NCBI RefSeq assembly: GCF_002234675.1 | Contig: NC_019872.2 | Coordinates: 14,567,950 to 14,631,949 of the forward strand | DNA length: 64,000 nucleotides | Source of the DNA: Oryzias latipes | Lineage: Eukaryota > Chordata > Actinopteri > Beloniformes > Adrianichthyidae | Reading direction: 5' to 3' | In this document: in pieces, positions 37,170-49,780 of the stretch | Layout: the number at the start of each line of letters is the position of its first letter | Numbering within the stretch: the first letter of the stretch is position 1 | The notes under the pieces: model-generated | Database searches by the model: none | What the model was told of the DNA's origin: nothing | What the model saw: the letters and a program-made list of their open reading frames with translations, nothing else | Made by a program: the position numbers and the translations under genes

Positions 37170-37620
37170 TTCAGGTCACAAAACAAATGCCCTTCCACAT
37201 AAACCAAACTGAAGGGGTTTATTCAAATGAAAATATGCTTTTTCATTGGATTTATCCAACGAAACAAAGGAAAAGACATAGGTTTTTACACTGTTTGCTC
37301 TCTGGTGTCTCATTAGTAATGTGGGTTATTTCAGGGCAAGGACTCATAAATGTTGCAGGCAAACTTTGTAACTGCAGAACATTTCATTTGGTCATGGGTG
37401 CCATCCAGCCATACAGTTTTGAAGCAGATGTCAGCTTGAATGAGGAAAACAGAGTCTTGCGTGGATTTATTTGTCTGCAAGCAGATGCATTAAAATGGAG
37501 TGAAGCAGGGTATGAAGAAATACAATACAATGCGATTTTAAGGATAATTTTCTTTATACATGTCCTCTATCAGGAGGAAAATGCCGGAAGAACCTGTTAA
37601 AACACCAAACACGATTTTCA
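37170..37620 (+). repeat. Copy C of the unclassified dispersed repeat family
   Basis: This copy contains ccatccagccatacagtttt, gaagcagatgtcagcttgaa, tctgcaagcagatgcatta, aatggagtgaagcaggg and ttttctttatacatgtcctc, in the order seen in copies A and B. It overlaps an open frame of 137 codons (37187-37600) on the plus strand. That frame could be a remnant of a protein coded by the family, but no domain is recognised. Confidence 0.55.
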
Positions 37621-38779
37621 TGGGAGAGGGTCTATATTGAGATAACAAAGCAGATGTTTTAAAGTTGTTTCTTTCTCGTTCTGCCATGGATCTCCCGTAC
37701 AGTTTTTATAATTAATTTGCTGTCAAATGTAGGTCTTTATATAGGGAAGGAAAACATAGTTGTTGTTGTTATCTTTAACTTTTAAAGGAGTAGTAGGAAT
37801 TATTATCTTAAAAAACAGTCTAGGAGAGACAAAGCAACTCCTTTTCTTTAAAGAAGTACCATGCTTGTCTGGCTTTCTGAGACACGTGAGCTTTCAATCT
37901 GCTTAAAAAAGGTCTTTAATTCTAAAGATAAACATTAGCAAAGCAAAAATAAAATAATACATTAATTAAAAATACAAAGTTTTAATGAAAAATACATTGA
38001 TTTTTGGTGCTAACACCTAAGACTTATTTTAAAAATAAGGCTTGTTATCACATAGAATTTTAGAAACAATATTTTTAAAAAGCCACCATATTTTGTTAAT
38101 AAACGCATCGTAAAGGACGTTTTTTTTCTCATATTCATGTTTTCCATCGGATTCATTGAGCTCTATCATAGAACAGAAATGTTTCTCTCGAGCAAAGAAA
38201 TCGACATCACAAGGGTTGTCAGGACAACCAGCCCCAAATCAGGGAGCCTCAGAAAGACCACCTTGAAGCCCCAGCCGTGAGCCTTTGCAGGTGCTGCCGC
38301 AGGCAGCCAATCACAGGTGAGATACGGGTAAAAGATGACATCATAGGCAAATGAGGGCACATGCAGAAAATGTTTGGGTTGCTGTGTCCGAACGGGAGCC
38401 CTTTTGTATGAGGTAAACGGGGGAGAAAGGTAATAATAAATTTATGAAAGACACTAAACATTTAATAGAAAATTGCATTATGACTGTAGAATCTATGTGG
38501 TTCTATAATTATGATTATGTTTTTTTAATTAGGTGAAACTATAGAGAATGAAACGAAACAGTTTGAACACAATAATTCGTTTTTGTTAACAAATGCCATT
38601 TTTTTGTATTTTTACACGTGGCATAGTTATATAGAATTGTTTTCGTCAATCAAGTGCTCCCATGTTCAAAAAAATCTCTAAATCAACCTTTAATATCACT
38701 CTTCCAGTTAGTTTTTTCCCTGCATGTTTGGTCTGTGAAACAGAAAACCAACCGCTTCTGCCCGTTGGCTGTCCCCGCC

Positions 38780-39054
38780 CCTCGAGCGGCCGCCTGCATG
38801 AATATTCAGCCGCTCAGCCAATCAGCGGTGAAGGGTGGATGACATCACGGGCTAGGGAACAGTGAGCAGCCAGTGAAGCATCCAGCCTGCCGAACAAGCT
38901 TGCTTTTAGGGTCAGGAACTGGTCTGACAGGAGAATGGCAGTCCTGCCTTTAAACTGTCAGTAGGACTTTTACGGCTGACGATGAATCTACCAGGACTCC
39001 AGATCCACAGGAGAAAGCCCGCGCAAGAGAATGTGAAGATATATATTTCAGGTA
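38780..39054 (+). promoter_or_regulatory. Candidate promoter and first coding exon of an unidentified gene
   Basis: A GC-rich stretch (ccccgcccctcgagcggccg) is followed by a CCAAT box in cagccaatcagcgg (about 38817) and a CRE-like tgacatca (about 38840). Downstream, ATG at about 38981 opens a short frame (MNLPGLQIHRRKPAQENVK) that runs to ttcag before gtaatt at about 39051, a usable donor. A similar CCAAT plus tgacatca pair sits at about 38309-38343. No partner exon was found up to the window end, so any first intron would be large. I do not recognise the protein. Confidence 0.35.
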
Positions 39055-39059
39055 ATTCC

Positions 39060-40800
39060 CTCTCTGTAATGTTAAAAGGGATGTGGAAAGGGGAGGCAGA
39101 GGAAGGAGGAGAGGAGAGAAGAGGAGGAGGAGGAGGGGGGCTGTAAATGTAGGGGTGCTTTGTAGCCTTTCATTTTTTTTCTTCCTCCACTCTGCATTCT
39201 GCCCTTCTAAGGAGGCATCTGTTTCATCAGCAGTCTGCTCATGGGGGGAGGAATGGAAATGGATGCCTGCATCAGGCGGCTGCTTTATATCATCATATAC
39301 CATCCTCTGTATCAGGCTGCATACACCCACTTGTGCTTCACAAATAGCCCCCTTATCAAATAAGGGGTGGGGGGTTGCAATCAATGATGACATTTGAATG
39401 GGATTCATGCGTAAATAGGAGAGCTGCAGTTTCACATCTGAAATACACACAATAAAAGGAGCTATTCTGAGGCTGTATATCCAGAGGTGGATTGAAGCCG
39501 TAGTCGCTGTGGATGTGGGAGGGTGATGGAGGAGCAATATGCCTGTAGATGCTCTTTTGTTATCTGTGCACCGCCTCATGGATGGCCTCCCTTGAGGTGG
39601 ACTTCATAAGGGAAGGGCCAGCAGGGATCATGCAGGCTTCCTCGCCCACAGCAGGGACGTGCCTCTGTATCCTGGCACTGACATGGCTGTGCAGCCTCTT
39701 CATGGCGGTTGGAATGACAGGGAGATATACAACATCTGGTCACCTGACTTCACTGGGAATCAGAGTGGGGGTGGGGACCGGTTCTAGTGAAAGCTGAGCT
39801 ACCTCCAATTCCTCCTACAGCCCTCAAGAACTGACTGCAGCAAAAGCTGATTTTTTTTTTTTAACTACTTGTGCTGGTTTCACCCGTGTCAGATCCAGCA
39901 GGGAGATCCCTCTCCCAGGAAGTGCAGTTATCCTGTAGAGTGCAAGGCCTGTTGGAAAACCTGTTGTCTGGCACAAAGGAGGGATTTTAGGGAGTCATGT
40001 CAACGACGGAGAGTGAAAAGGTTGACAACAGGGACTGGGGGATGGGTTACCAAAGATATAAACATTGTTCCGATGCAGATAGGATCAGTTTCCTCCTCCT
40101 CGTCACTCATACCTAAGGATCTGTCACAACCATGTCCTCTGAGGACCTTACGTATCAGTCATACTCAAAAAACAACCAAAACGTTCCTCGAGACTTCAGC
40201 ACCACAAATTTCTGATCTAATCAAGTTCAAGTAAAGCTCATTATCCAGCTCTGGGCTTGACAGAACAGAGACCAGGGCTACAGCAGCTAATCCAACACGG
40301 CAACACAGTCAGGTGTTGGAGATAGAACCGCCCAGGGAAGCACGGTGACACTTGTCAAGAGTAGAGGCATTTGGTTCTTGAACATCTCACTATTCATCAA
40401 ATCTGTGATGCTGACTGCTTCCCAGCTTCACACAGAATGCTAACATGCCTGGAAAGCTAAAAATATAAAAAATCCAACACACCTTTATCTACAAAGAGCT
40501 GTCGCAGGAATATGGGCTTGTTGTAGCTCTGTTTTTCTTAGTCTCTGCACACACTGATGTTCAGTTTCTTCAGTAAGCTGTCTGTGCTTCCTAATTGAGG
40601 CTCCTATAAAGCTAGTCATAATACACTTCTAACCACAGATACAAAAACTCTGCTAGCGTTAGGTTGTTTAGACAGCTAGCTCTGGCTTTATTTGTACTCA
40701 AAAAGCTACGGCAAATTTTGACTGACAGAAAGAATAAACAACTTGCATTACTTCCGTTTTATTTATTTCGGAATTTTAAAGATGTTTTATTTTGAAAAAT
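39060..40800. other. Non-coding region after the candidate exon
   Basis: This begins with a purine-rich tract at about 39085-39138 (gaggaaggaggagaggagag type). Beyond it the sequence is of mixed composition, with short frames only. I see no further exon matching the candidate at 38981 and no complete transposon. Confidence 0.4.
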
Positions 40801-41256
40801 TGCCCGATTCTCTGTTACATCCGTCTATGTCACTCTAGACGCAGGCCAAGGCGCTCTTCTCGGTCACATAATAGGTTACCGCTAAAATAAAACCCAGGAG
40901 CTAGCAAAATGACTAACAAACAAACGTCTTTGGAAAGTTTCTTGGGTAAGGGGAAAACGCCCAGCCAGGAGACGGAAGAGGAGCCTTCGACTTCCAAAAA
41001 AAGAAAGCTACGTTTAATAGACAGTACTTCTTTTTTGCATCATGAGTGTGAGAAGGGGAGAGGATGATGATACCTGTGCGATGTACAATGCTAAGCTAGT
41101 CAAAATAAAAGCCCAGGGTTCGTCCTGTCACGTCTCTGTTCCTATCAGCGTAGTATTACTATAATATTCATCCTACATTTGAAAGACCGGTTCGTGGAAG
41201 TTTTGTGTGACGTCATACCGGTCCGTGGCGTTTGAAAAGTTGGGGACCATTGCTTT
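40800..41256 (+). mobile_element. hAT-type element with a transposase N-terminal stub
   Basis: The right end, cggaccggtatgacgtcac to gttggggaccattg, matches the common fish hAT end (caatggtccccaac read inward). At 40909-41067 a 52-codon frame starts MTNKQTSLESFLGKGK and continues with PSTSKKRKLR. This resembles the start of BED/SCAND3-type hAT transposases; it then stops, and the rest of the gene is deleted. The left end could not be found, so the start given is approximate. Confidence 0.5.
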
Positions 41257-41342
41257 ACAGAACTGAAGTGTTTACACAATCAACGTAAATTAGCTGATGT
41301 CGTTGCGGAGAAAAGCGACTAACGTAAAGTGTTGCATTCCCT

Positions 41343-41480
41343 GCCAGCAAGGCCAAGTGTCTGCTGTTTCCGTGTTGGGACCCACCTGTTGGCCACCTTG
41401 GAAACTGTGGACAAACCCACTCAGAGCCCACATTTTCTGCCCACTTTTAAGCCATATGGGGCCCACATGGCCTTGCTGGC
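41343..41480. repeat. Short inverted-repeat unit
   Basis: gccagcaaggccaagtg at 41343-41359 pairs with cacatggccttgctggc at 41464-41480, a 17-bp inverted repeat with one mismatch around about 104 bp. It may be a tiny MITE or a structural repeat. No target duplication was clear. Confidence 0.45.
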
Positions 41481-41559
41481 TGGGTTACGGCGCAAAGCCG
41501 ATATAAAACAACGCTTTTTTCTGCGTCACAATCAACTGATTCACGTTGATGGCATGAAT

Positions 41560-43320
41560 GGCTGAGGAGTTACGGTATGTCATAAAGCACGTTATTTAAG
41601 TGTTAAAGGGTTAAATTAGTCCCAGTTAGTGTGTTAGATTATTAGGTAAAACCATTATGACTAAATGTTTTAAGAAAATGGTTGTAATAGGATTTAAAAC
41701 GGTTAAACATTGAAGAAAGTGACAGCATTTACTGTCCATGCTCTGCTAAGACATTGTGGTGTTTGTTTAAATCATAAATAATGTATCTCTAGCTTTGTTT
41801 GTGCAGTAGTGAAGTGACAGGACTTAATATGTGCTTTGTCGGTATCTTAAATAAATATAACAAATGATATAAGACCATTTCTTTCTTTCTTCTTTTTCAT
41901 TTTTCTTATAATCCCAACTAAGTATTGGAGTGTGTTTCTGGGCTTCCCCCAGTTTTCCACTGGTGAGTGTAACCCAACACACGCAGCTTCTCTTACCTCG
42001 CCTCAGCCAACAAAAGCAGTAGACACAGAGGCTCATCTTGGCCCACAGCCTGCTAACCGGCCCGTCTGAAATATGATAGTAGGACACACAAAACACATAG
42101 AAAGAGGCCTCCTTCCATCTGTTGAGGACTTGGTTTGGGTAAGTTATGCTGCTTTTGTGAAGTGAAGTTATCGCGCTGGACCTATGTTGACAGACACTCA
42201 TGACAGGGATGACCCCCCACCACCACCACCACCACATCTTAGCTTGTTTGCTGGAGGACCCTGAGCAAAAGCAGCAGTCTAGCAGTAGGTATGTCACAGC
42301 TACAATGTGTGTGTGTTGGGGATTAGCATTCAGGATTGGAAGCCATCTGGCCATTTTGTCTCAGATAGGGGAGGGGAGTGAGCGAGAGATGGATGGAGGA
42401 AGACAGAGGAAAGACTCACACACTGACACATTGACACAGCTCCCTCTCGTAATCTTCCTACTTGCTGTGTTGCTGCTTAGAGTAGGTTTACCTGCACGTG
42501 TGGGTAGATGTGTTTTGGTGTCGTCTGTGCACGCTAAAAATATTGTCGGCCCTCTTGACTTGTGTCGGGAGCAGCCCTTCAGAGTGTGACGGGGTGGTGG
42601 TGTCTTTGCAGGACAGAAGGCCGAAATGTTGCACAACAAAAAAGAGAGTGGGAATGAAAGAAGTCTCTTGCAGCCAAGAGTTGGTCTCAGGGAGGCGAGC
42701 TGGAGCTGTGAAAGGAAAACTGAAGAATGTCAAAATTTGAAGGTCACCGAGCAGGACGGGTTCCAGAAAATGAAAAGACTGCAGATGACTTGCAGATTTA
42801 TAACGCTGTGTGTTTTACTGTACTGTACACGGCAGAATTCTCTCAGAAAATGTTGATCCTTTTACCAATCATGTTGCTTTTTTCCTTTTAAATTTGACAC
42901 ATGTAAAAATGAATTGCATTATCGTCTCCATTAAAAATAAATGTTGTTTTGTGTCTGAAATCAACATTTTATCAAACAGCCCAATCAAAGATATCCCAGT
43001 TGAAATGTGCAGACTCATAGAACAGCTGCTGATAGAAGTAACGCCTCTGGTGGTAAGATTAATCATTTGACAACGGTCAACACCTTCAAACTGGAGGTCA
43101 GTGTTGTGGCTCTTGGGTGACTGACAGTTGCTGGTACTGATATTTCAGATCGACAAGCTGTTTGCACTTTTGGTCTGATCTATGGCGGTGTCCCTTTAAC
43201 CCTTTCAACTGGAGACTGAGCAGGTGCAACAGATGGCCTGGCAGAGGAGAATCCACTTCCCTCTCTGCTAGCAGCTGCTCTCAACCTTCCCCACTCTCGT
43301 AACTCCCCATTAGAAAAGAT
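41560..43320. other. Gene-free region with simple repeats
   Basis: This stretch includes a (cca)n run at about 42214-42234. Open frames on both strands overlap each other and lack domain or splice support. Nothing else was recognised. Confidence 0.4.
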
Positions 43321-43329
43321 ACGCTGTGA

Positions 43330-43810
43330 AACCTGTCAACTCAAAACTCGCAGTGGCAAAAAAGTTTAACCCCATTGGAAGAAACAGGTGTAGCTCAGTT
43401 GACCATATTTTCCGCACGGTGAAGTGCAAAGTTGGAAAAGACTTTGCGAATCTTGCTCCAGGCTTTTTCTTTCACACCTCTATTCGGATATATGAAAGTC
43501 TTAGTGTCATGTAAGCCCGGCCGAGCACAAACCGCAATTATTAATGATCACTTCACTTCATGATCACTTTTCAAGCGGTTGGCACTTCTGCGTTTTAAAA
43601 AAGGACGCTGCCCATACATCACTACCAAATCTGACTCCCTGATTGGTCACACTTCAACTAGTTTAACTTTTGATTCGCGTTCAACATGCATTTAGCTTAG
43701 TGCCCAAAAATGGACTTAAAAACGTGAGTATCGATGCGTGAACACAGAAGCCACTTTGGGAAGTGGCCGCTGGTACGCAAGTTTCCAAGCCCAGTATGAA
43801 CATAGCATGA
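43330..43810. repeat. Dispersed repeat related to 20640-21060
   Basis: It shares cgaatcttgctccaggct, tctattcggatatatgaaa, caagcggttggcacttc and a gattggtca block with the copy in mepce intron 1. After about 43745 it continues into cgcaagtttccaagcccag. Class unknown. Confidence 0.45.
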
Positions 43811-44449
43811 GAGGTACACAATGATCTGTCAAAATGTTTGTTTTTTTACGAGTTGCAAACAAGGTTGGGTGTTATTGTAAATACGCTACCTAATGTGTAG
43901 CAGTGTTGGACTGTTGTTGTTTTTTTTTACGTTACTAACAAGGTTGGGAGTTAGCATAGTCACAGTAACTTTTGTTTTAGCGATATCAGTCTGTTTTTCA
44001 GTTGGCTTGGTGGAAGACTGCCATGCAGGAAACCTTGGTTCGATCCACAGGGCGTGTGCAATGAGCCTAAAATTCCAGCTGCCTAGCTGGGTCTTCCTGT
44101 GCCTTGAAAATACAGGGCTGAGTCAGGACGGGCATCCAACGTAATAACTCTCTTCCAAACCACCTGTGCAGATTAGTGAAAGCCGATTTTCCATGGCAAC
44201 CCCTAACAGCCAAAACATGAACAACAAGAAGTATGGTTTTTTTTACATGTTGTAAACATGGAGGGAAGTTTCAGGTATTGTGAATACTCCAACAAGGCTA
44301 ACGTTTAGCGTGAACAAAATTAATCAAGTCTGACGACTTTATCTCTGAATATTCTGTCTGTCTTAATGCGCATTATAGTTGGGTGTGCCTTATATGACAA
44401 AATTTCAAAACTAATTTAGGGTTCGCCTTATACTGTGGAAAATATGTAA
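43405..44449. mobile_element. Possible transposon with inverted ends, holding a SINE-like insert
   Basis: catattttccgcac near 43407 and gtggaaaatatg near 44446 are inverted ends. Next to the right one, gttcgccttatactgtgg is a well-known fish DNA-transposon terminal motif. Inside, at about 43990-44215, lies a tRNA-like segment (ggttcgatccacagggcg) with a fish SINE tail (ccatggcaacccctaacagc). The two ends may instead come from two different insertions. Confidence 0.35.
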
Positions 44450-44539
44450 CCTGTTGACTTCTGTTTGGAATAAATTGTGATTGCCCAAAATTTCGCGTTT
44501 ATTTAGTTTGTTTTAGTTTATCTAATTCAACAGGCTGCA

Positions 44540-45130
44540 TCTGAATTAGGACTTGCTGGTGAGGGCATTGACCTCTTTAAAGTTAATTAAATGTGACTTT
44601 TACTGTGGCGACCCCGGTAGGGATATGCTGAAAGGTGAAGAAAAACTTTTGAATACACCAATTTGTTAGTGAATATGAAGACAGAGGTTATTTTAGTTGA
44701 CTGAATATAATTAAAGTGACCCTAATGACCCAAGTCTATGTTAGATCCTAAAAAATAAAATAAAAAAGAAATATTGTGTTCTGAATGTAATTCATCTTCT
44801 CTGCCCTCTTGTAGAGATTGAGTGATGACCATTCTTGGTAGCATCTTTGCATGGCACCTCCTGCGCTCATTTTTGCACAGACACAGGAAATGTCTTATTC
44901 ATGATTTCAGCTGCTCTGTCTGCAGCTGCTCTCGCCATTTACCCCATTAAATACAGTTCCAGCTATATTAAGAAGAGTGTAGAAGTCAAACTTTTAGCAA
45001 GTCACAACATTTGCATAACAAAAAATAATTTCAGCTAAAACTAGGCTTTAAAATACAGACGGGCATCATGTCAGGGCTTGAAATGCATTAAATGAAGCTT
45101 CTGGCAGCTGAGCTAACAAATCTGGATAAT
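44540..45130. other. Repeat tail and gene-free DNA
   Basis: At about 44598-44645, actgtggcgaccccggtagg followed by gctgaaaggtgaag is the tail of a common fish SINE or LINE. The rest, to the direct repeat at 45137, shows no gene. Confidence 0.4.
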
Positions 45131-45136
45131 GTGATT

Positions 45137-45282
45137 GGTTGAATGAAACCTCTGTATCTAACCAAACCCAACCTAGTTAAGGAGCTCTGGCAGGGGTCAA
45201 TACTTTTGTTTGTGGAAATTTACCCAGAAAAAGACTATGAGCAACAAAAACATTGCATAATTCAGTCAAATTCACCAATATC
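45137..45282. repeat. Direct repeat, copy 1
   Basis: This 146-bp unit (ggttgaatgaaacctctgta to caaattcaccaatatc) recurs almost unchanged at 46621-46770. The copies differ at a few bases and a 4-base insertion (gtgaatgg in copy 2). No inverted ends or target duplications were recognised. Confidence 0.8.
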
Positions 45283-46620
45283 CATTGTATCAGTTGTCTG
45301 TAAAAGTGTATTTATACATAAACTGCTTTGAAAAAGCAAACCAATTCAATCCTTGCTATGCTATTATACCAAATAGTAAGTCATCCAAATTCATATTTGG
45401 GATTTTTTTTCATTTTGTGCATCTAAAGTATCAGTTTAAAGATGAATTTATTTTGGAAGAGTGAAATTAGGACGTTTACTTCATGATGTCAGGAATCTGA
45501 AATGTATTTGTCACAAAGAAAGAATCTCTCCACATTCAGCAGGCGACACGCTATTGTTCTAGTTCTACTCTACTGATGTAAGTGAACGCTGGTCACTTCG
45601 GATGCACTCTGCAGCATTGCAACGTTGACACAAAAATCTGGATTTAAGAAATGAGAATGTGTGTGTGCGTGTGCACATAAAAGCGCATTAGCAAGCAGCA
45701 ATGGAGCAGGTTGGCCAGAACTAAATATTAAATGACAGAGCGAGCTCTCAGGCTTCCCCCGGTGGGGGACTATCGGAAGGGATGATGCCTGATAAAATGA
45801 GAGTCACTGCTGAGTGCAGGCAGCAGGGATTAAATAGGTCTCCATTGTAGCATAACCTGCTTTTATTTGGCTTTGAATAGTAGAGAATGTTAGCACACAC
45901 TGTGTATGAGCTGATTTTGATATTTGATAGAATTCAGTCAGGGAAATGAGTGACAGAAACAGTTCTGCAAAAGCGAGTAAGAAATTAGCCATCAGTGAGA
46001 AATCAAAGCAGGTAATTATGCCTCCATAATCTCTTGCTGATTAATTAGCTTTGGAATTAAGAATCAGGTTTAAAATCTAAACAAGCAAACATAAAAGAGC
46101 AATGCAGCAACCTAACTGATTTATATAAATGAATAAATTTTTAAAAAGTGCTTTGGGACCCTCTATAAAAAGTTGTTCATTGCTTATAAAATTAGGGTAA
46201 TCGCGTGAAAACCGCCTATTTTTATCAGGGGTTCTTTGTAAAATATTCAAATTAAAAGGAATATACGTGGCACACTTGATATTTGTCAGCAAATGACTTA
46301 CCTTTATAATACACAATAAACCCATAAGGGATCTGCGTTTCAATCTGTAACACTTTTTGGAAAACCTGTCATGCAAGACAAACCATGAAGAAGGTGGAAA
46401 AGTCTAAACTCTAACTATGAAATTCACTTAAACATAACTGAAAATAAATAGCATTTAGGAAAAAAAAGCTTCTCTGACTGGTTTGATTAGAAAAAGAGGA
46501 AAAAAACAATGCTATAATTTAATGAAATCAACAGATTGTTGTTTTTAAAAAAAACAGCCGTAATAGGACAATAATTAGTAGATTTATTCTTACAGTGTTT
46601 TTATAGGGCCGCCCCCCCAT

Positions 46621-46770
46621 GGTTGAATGAAACCTCTGTATCTAACCAAACCTAACCTAGTTAAGGAGCTCTGGCAGGGGTCAATACTTTTGTTTGTGAA
46701 TGGAAATTTACCCAGAAAAAAACCACGAGCAACAAAAACATTGCATGATTCAGTCAAATTCACCAATATC
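46621..46770. repeat. Direct repeat, copy 2
   Basis: Second copy of the unit at 45137-45282, in the same orientation about 1.5 kb away and 150 bp long. The sharp ends suggest either two insertions of one short element or a local duplication. Between the copies (45283-46620) the DNA is unrelated and gene-free. Confidence 0.8.
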
Positions 46771-48757
46771 AAAACAGCTCAGTGTTTCGATTAAAAGCAG
46801 AACAAGGTCTTGCTTCGTTTTGCCTTTATTATGATGTAATCATGTTCTAGTTGGCATCCTGGGAATGGGTGTGAGGCTTTTAAATCAGTGTGATTACAAG
46901 ACATTCTTGGTTTTCCCATAAGGGATAGCAATCATCTAAAAATACCAAAAAAGGTTTTTTCTTAATTCTTTTTTTTTAGATACATAATCTAAAAGACGTT
47001 AAGCAATGAAAGGGGCATGATTATTAAAGTAACACATGTGAATTATGATTTTTAATGTTTCTGTTTTCCTCAGTATTTACATACATGTGATGTGTGCTTT
47101 ACTAGTGTTTAAAAACACAGATAATCATTGTGTGTGTGTTTCTCTCTTCCTTCTCCCAACTGTTGCAGGTGTACTGACAACACAATGCTTTGAATTTTCC
47201 ATTTTCATTACCCAAACAGTATCAGCTCTTTTGCAAAAGGGAAAACTAACTGGTGGAGCTTTTTTTAGAAGTTGCTGCAACAGAAACCTACAGTCTTCCA
47301 GCAGAGATCCAGCTAGTTTTATGCAAAGTTAGCAGCTGTGTGATTGGATCAGCTTCATAATATTGACTGTTTGGTATAGCTACCAAAGGAAATATAATAT
47401 GACCCGCTGTTACCCTTTGAAAAGGGATATTGTGTAAATACAGGTACCTGTCCACTGAAACGGCTGAACATCTTCATTGCTTGTGCAGCTAAATAAATGA
47501 CATAGTTATTATTTCAGACATGGAGACCAACCACGGCGATTTTATGGAATAAAAGTAGCAAACAGTTTAGTGAGACTGAGACAAGGATGAGACCTAACGA
47601 TTAGCAATATAAGGCAATACCTAATCAACATGTCTATTGTTAAAGTGGGACAGTTGAATTTAGGTCAGAACGGCTCGTTTCTTAGCCGTAAGCCCTCACT
47701 TAGCTTATGTTTCCAACAGCTTTGTTAGCTGAAAAAGAGTTGCTTCAGTGTAACTCGGTGTCCCTCATTGATTAATACGAATCAGATGACATTTGTGACA
47801 GGCCGTTTAAAAATATGACTATTTTTATATGTTTTATAACATCAATGTAAATTGACAGGTCTTACTTTTTACCTTAGTTTGTATAAATCATGAAAAGGAA
47901 AATGGCCATAGTTTTACCATTCACTGTAGTTTATATTAGGCGTTTTGGAAGTTTACTCTGACCCTGCGACAGACTGGTGTTCTGGACCCTGACTTTGCCC
48001 AATAGTACCTGGGATAGGCTCCAGCAACCTCGTGACCCCAAAAGGGATTTAGCAGGCGTGAAAATAGATAAATCAAAGTTAGACTGGAACACAAATCCAA
48101 AACCCTCGAGTAAACAAAGTAGGAAACAAAGCCATCTTGATCATATTTAATTATGGATGTGGTTACCAGTCAAAATGTGAAAATAATGCAAAATTCTCTT
48201 TGAATGTTATGGTTAAAGCCTTGTAAAAACTAAGGTTGTATTTCCACCAGGAAAGTCAGTTGACCCACTTCATCCTTTTAAATCCATTTCAGTACATTAT
48301 GCTAGTTATATTGCAGCATAAAATGTGACAACATGGAAGCTCTTCTGTAGGGTTGTTGATTTATAGTATGGCAATGGTAAACATCTCATCTCTTTGTGAG
48401 TATTTTACAGTTTGTCAAACCATGAGCCTTCGTCTTTTTCTTCATCAGAACATACATTCTTGCTTAATGCATATCATGTACCTTTGCTTGGGGTTTTCAA
48501 ATTTTTCCCTATAATTTGGCACTGTTCTGGAGCACAAACCTCCACTCTTTTCAGGCTTTTGCTACATTTAAAATGCCACTGCATTGTATTTATGAGTCAG
48601 TTTTCCGAAATGTGAAGGAAGCACTCTAAGCCTTGTTGCTTTAAGTTTTGCCCAAAGCTCATGGTTTATAAGGTGAGTGCCCTAGTACAATACACAATGT
48701 ATTTGGAAATGGACCTAGACCATCACTTTAGACAGGTGTAGGTCTGCCCGTTTGAGA
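46771..48757. other. Gene-free region
   Basis: AT-rich DNA with short frames only. At 47950-48065 is a repeat-tail fragment (ccctgcgacagactggtgtt, ggataggctccagcaacc) of the same kind as 5590-5720. No gene was seen. Confidence 0.45.
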
Positions 48758-48963
48758 TCAGGGGGGTGTTCCAGAAAGCAGGTTATGCTAGCTCCCACGG
48801 TAAATTTGAGGCTAAGGAAGTTGATAACCTCAGCTTTCGGTCCCAGAAATGGAGGTATGTTTCAGGATATGTCAAGTTGCTATAGCAACTCATGCTCTGA
48901 ACATAACCTGGTCTGGAGCAGGTTTAATTGAAGGTTAGTTTGTTTTCAGAGAGGTGAAGCAGC

Positions 48964-49029
48964 ATGGCGTGTCCATTTGAAGAGGATTTAGTGGATGAAG
49001 AAGCTCAGATAATACTTTTTCCACCATGA
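48964..49029 (+). pseudogene. Harbinger transposase, N-terminal remnant
   Basis: The frame MACPFEEDLVDEEAQIILF followed by a stop is typical of the first residues of fish HARBI1-like transposases, which begin MACPF. The rest of the DDE nuclease is deleted. Confidence 0.6.
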
Positions 49030-49776
49030 GAGGGTGATAAGACCACATATGGATGTTGGAAGAATAAACTTTTTTACATTGTTGATCTAACTTAATTATT
49101 TGCTTCAGTTAAGATAAATCATTTTTTTATTTAGTCAGTTTAAAAATAACACGTAGTTTTCAGACAGTTATTTTACTTTCATTCAAATTAATTCAATTAA
49201 GTAGGTATAACTTTGGTGTTGCTGTTAGATCGGCACCGCAAGGGATTGTGGGATACCATTCCCTTTGCCTGTCTGGACGGATTTGGGTTTAAGTGTGGCT
49301 TTTTGACCAAATGTGTTTAGTTGTTTAGCTGTTTTACTGTGTTTCACCGTGTTTTGTTGAGTTATATTGTCCTACTAAGCTTATGTCTCTGCACCATAAG
49401 TGAGAGGAAGGGAAAGGATGATGAGTTTATATAGCACCCCTACAATCAACTACCAGAAGGAAAATTATGGAAATTCCTAAACTAATTGTATGCCCTTTGT
49501 GCATAGCGTTTCATTTTTTTTTTTTAATAAAAATGAGAACATCTGCCGGCTCAAACTTAGACATATGAGAGTTCAAGAATTATAATTAATTAAGATGGAA
49601 ATAAGATTAATTGAATTGGAGTAATATGACATTTAGTTACATAAATATGTAAATTTGAGTTGTATAAACAATTATTGAGTTTTATAGACGTAAGAAATTA
49701 GGTTGAATAAATTTAACTCAATTAAATGTTACCAATAGAAGTAATTCATTTACGGTAAGTTGGCAAAATTGGATAA

Positions 49777-49780
<4 letters not shown>

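Noticed and set aside
38950-39579. 209-codon minus-strand frame
   Set aside because: Low-complexity, opposite to a purine-rich tract (39085-39138), with no recognisable domain; it overlaps the candidate exon on the other strand.
39769-39790. Left end of the hAT element at 40.8-41.26 kb
   Set aside because: ggggaccggttct resembles part of that end but is in the wrong context, and no inverted match or target duplication supports it.
41824-42354. 176-codon minus-strand frame
   Set aside because: It crosses a (cca)n run read as a tryptophan tract, and its composition is not protein-like.
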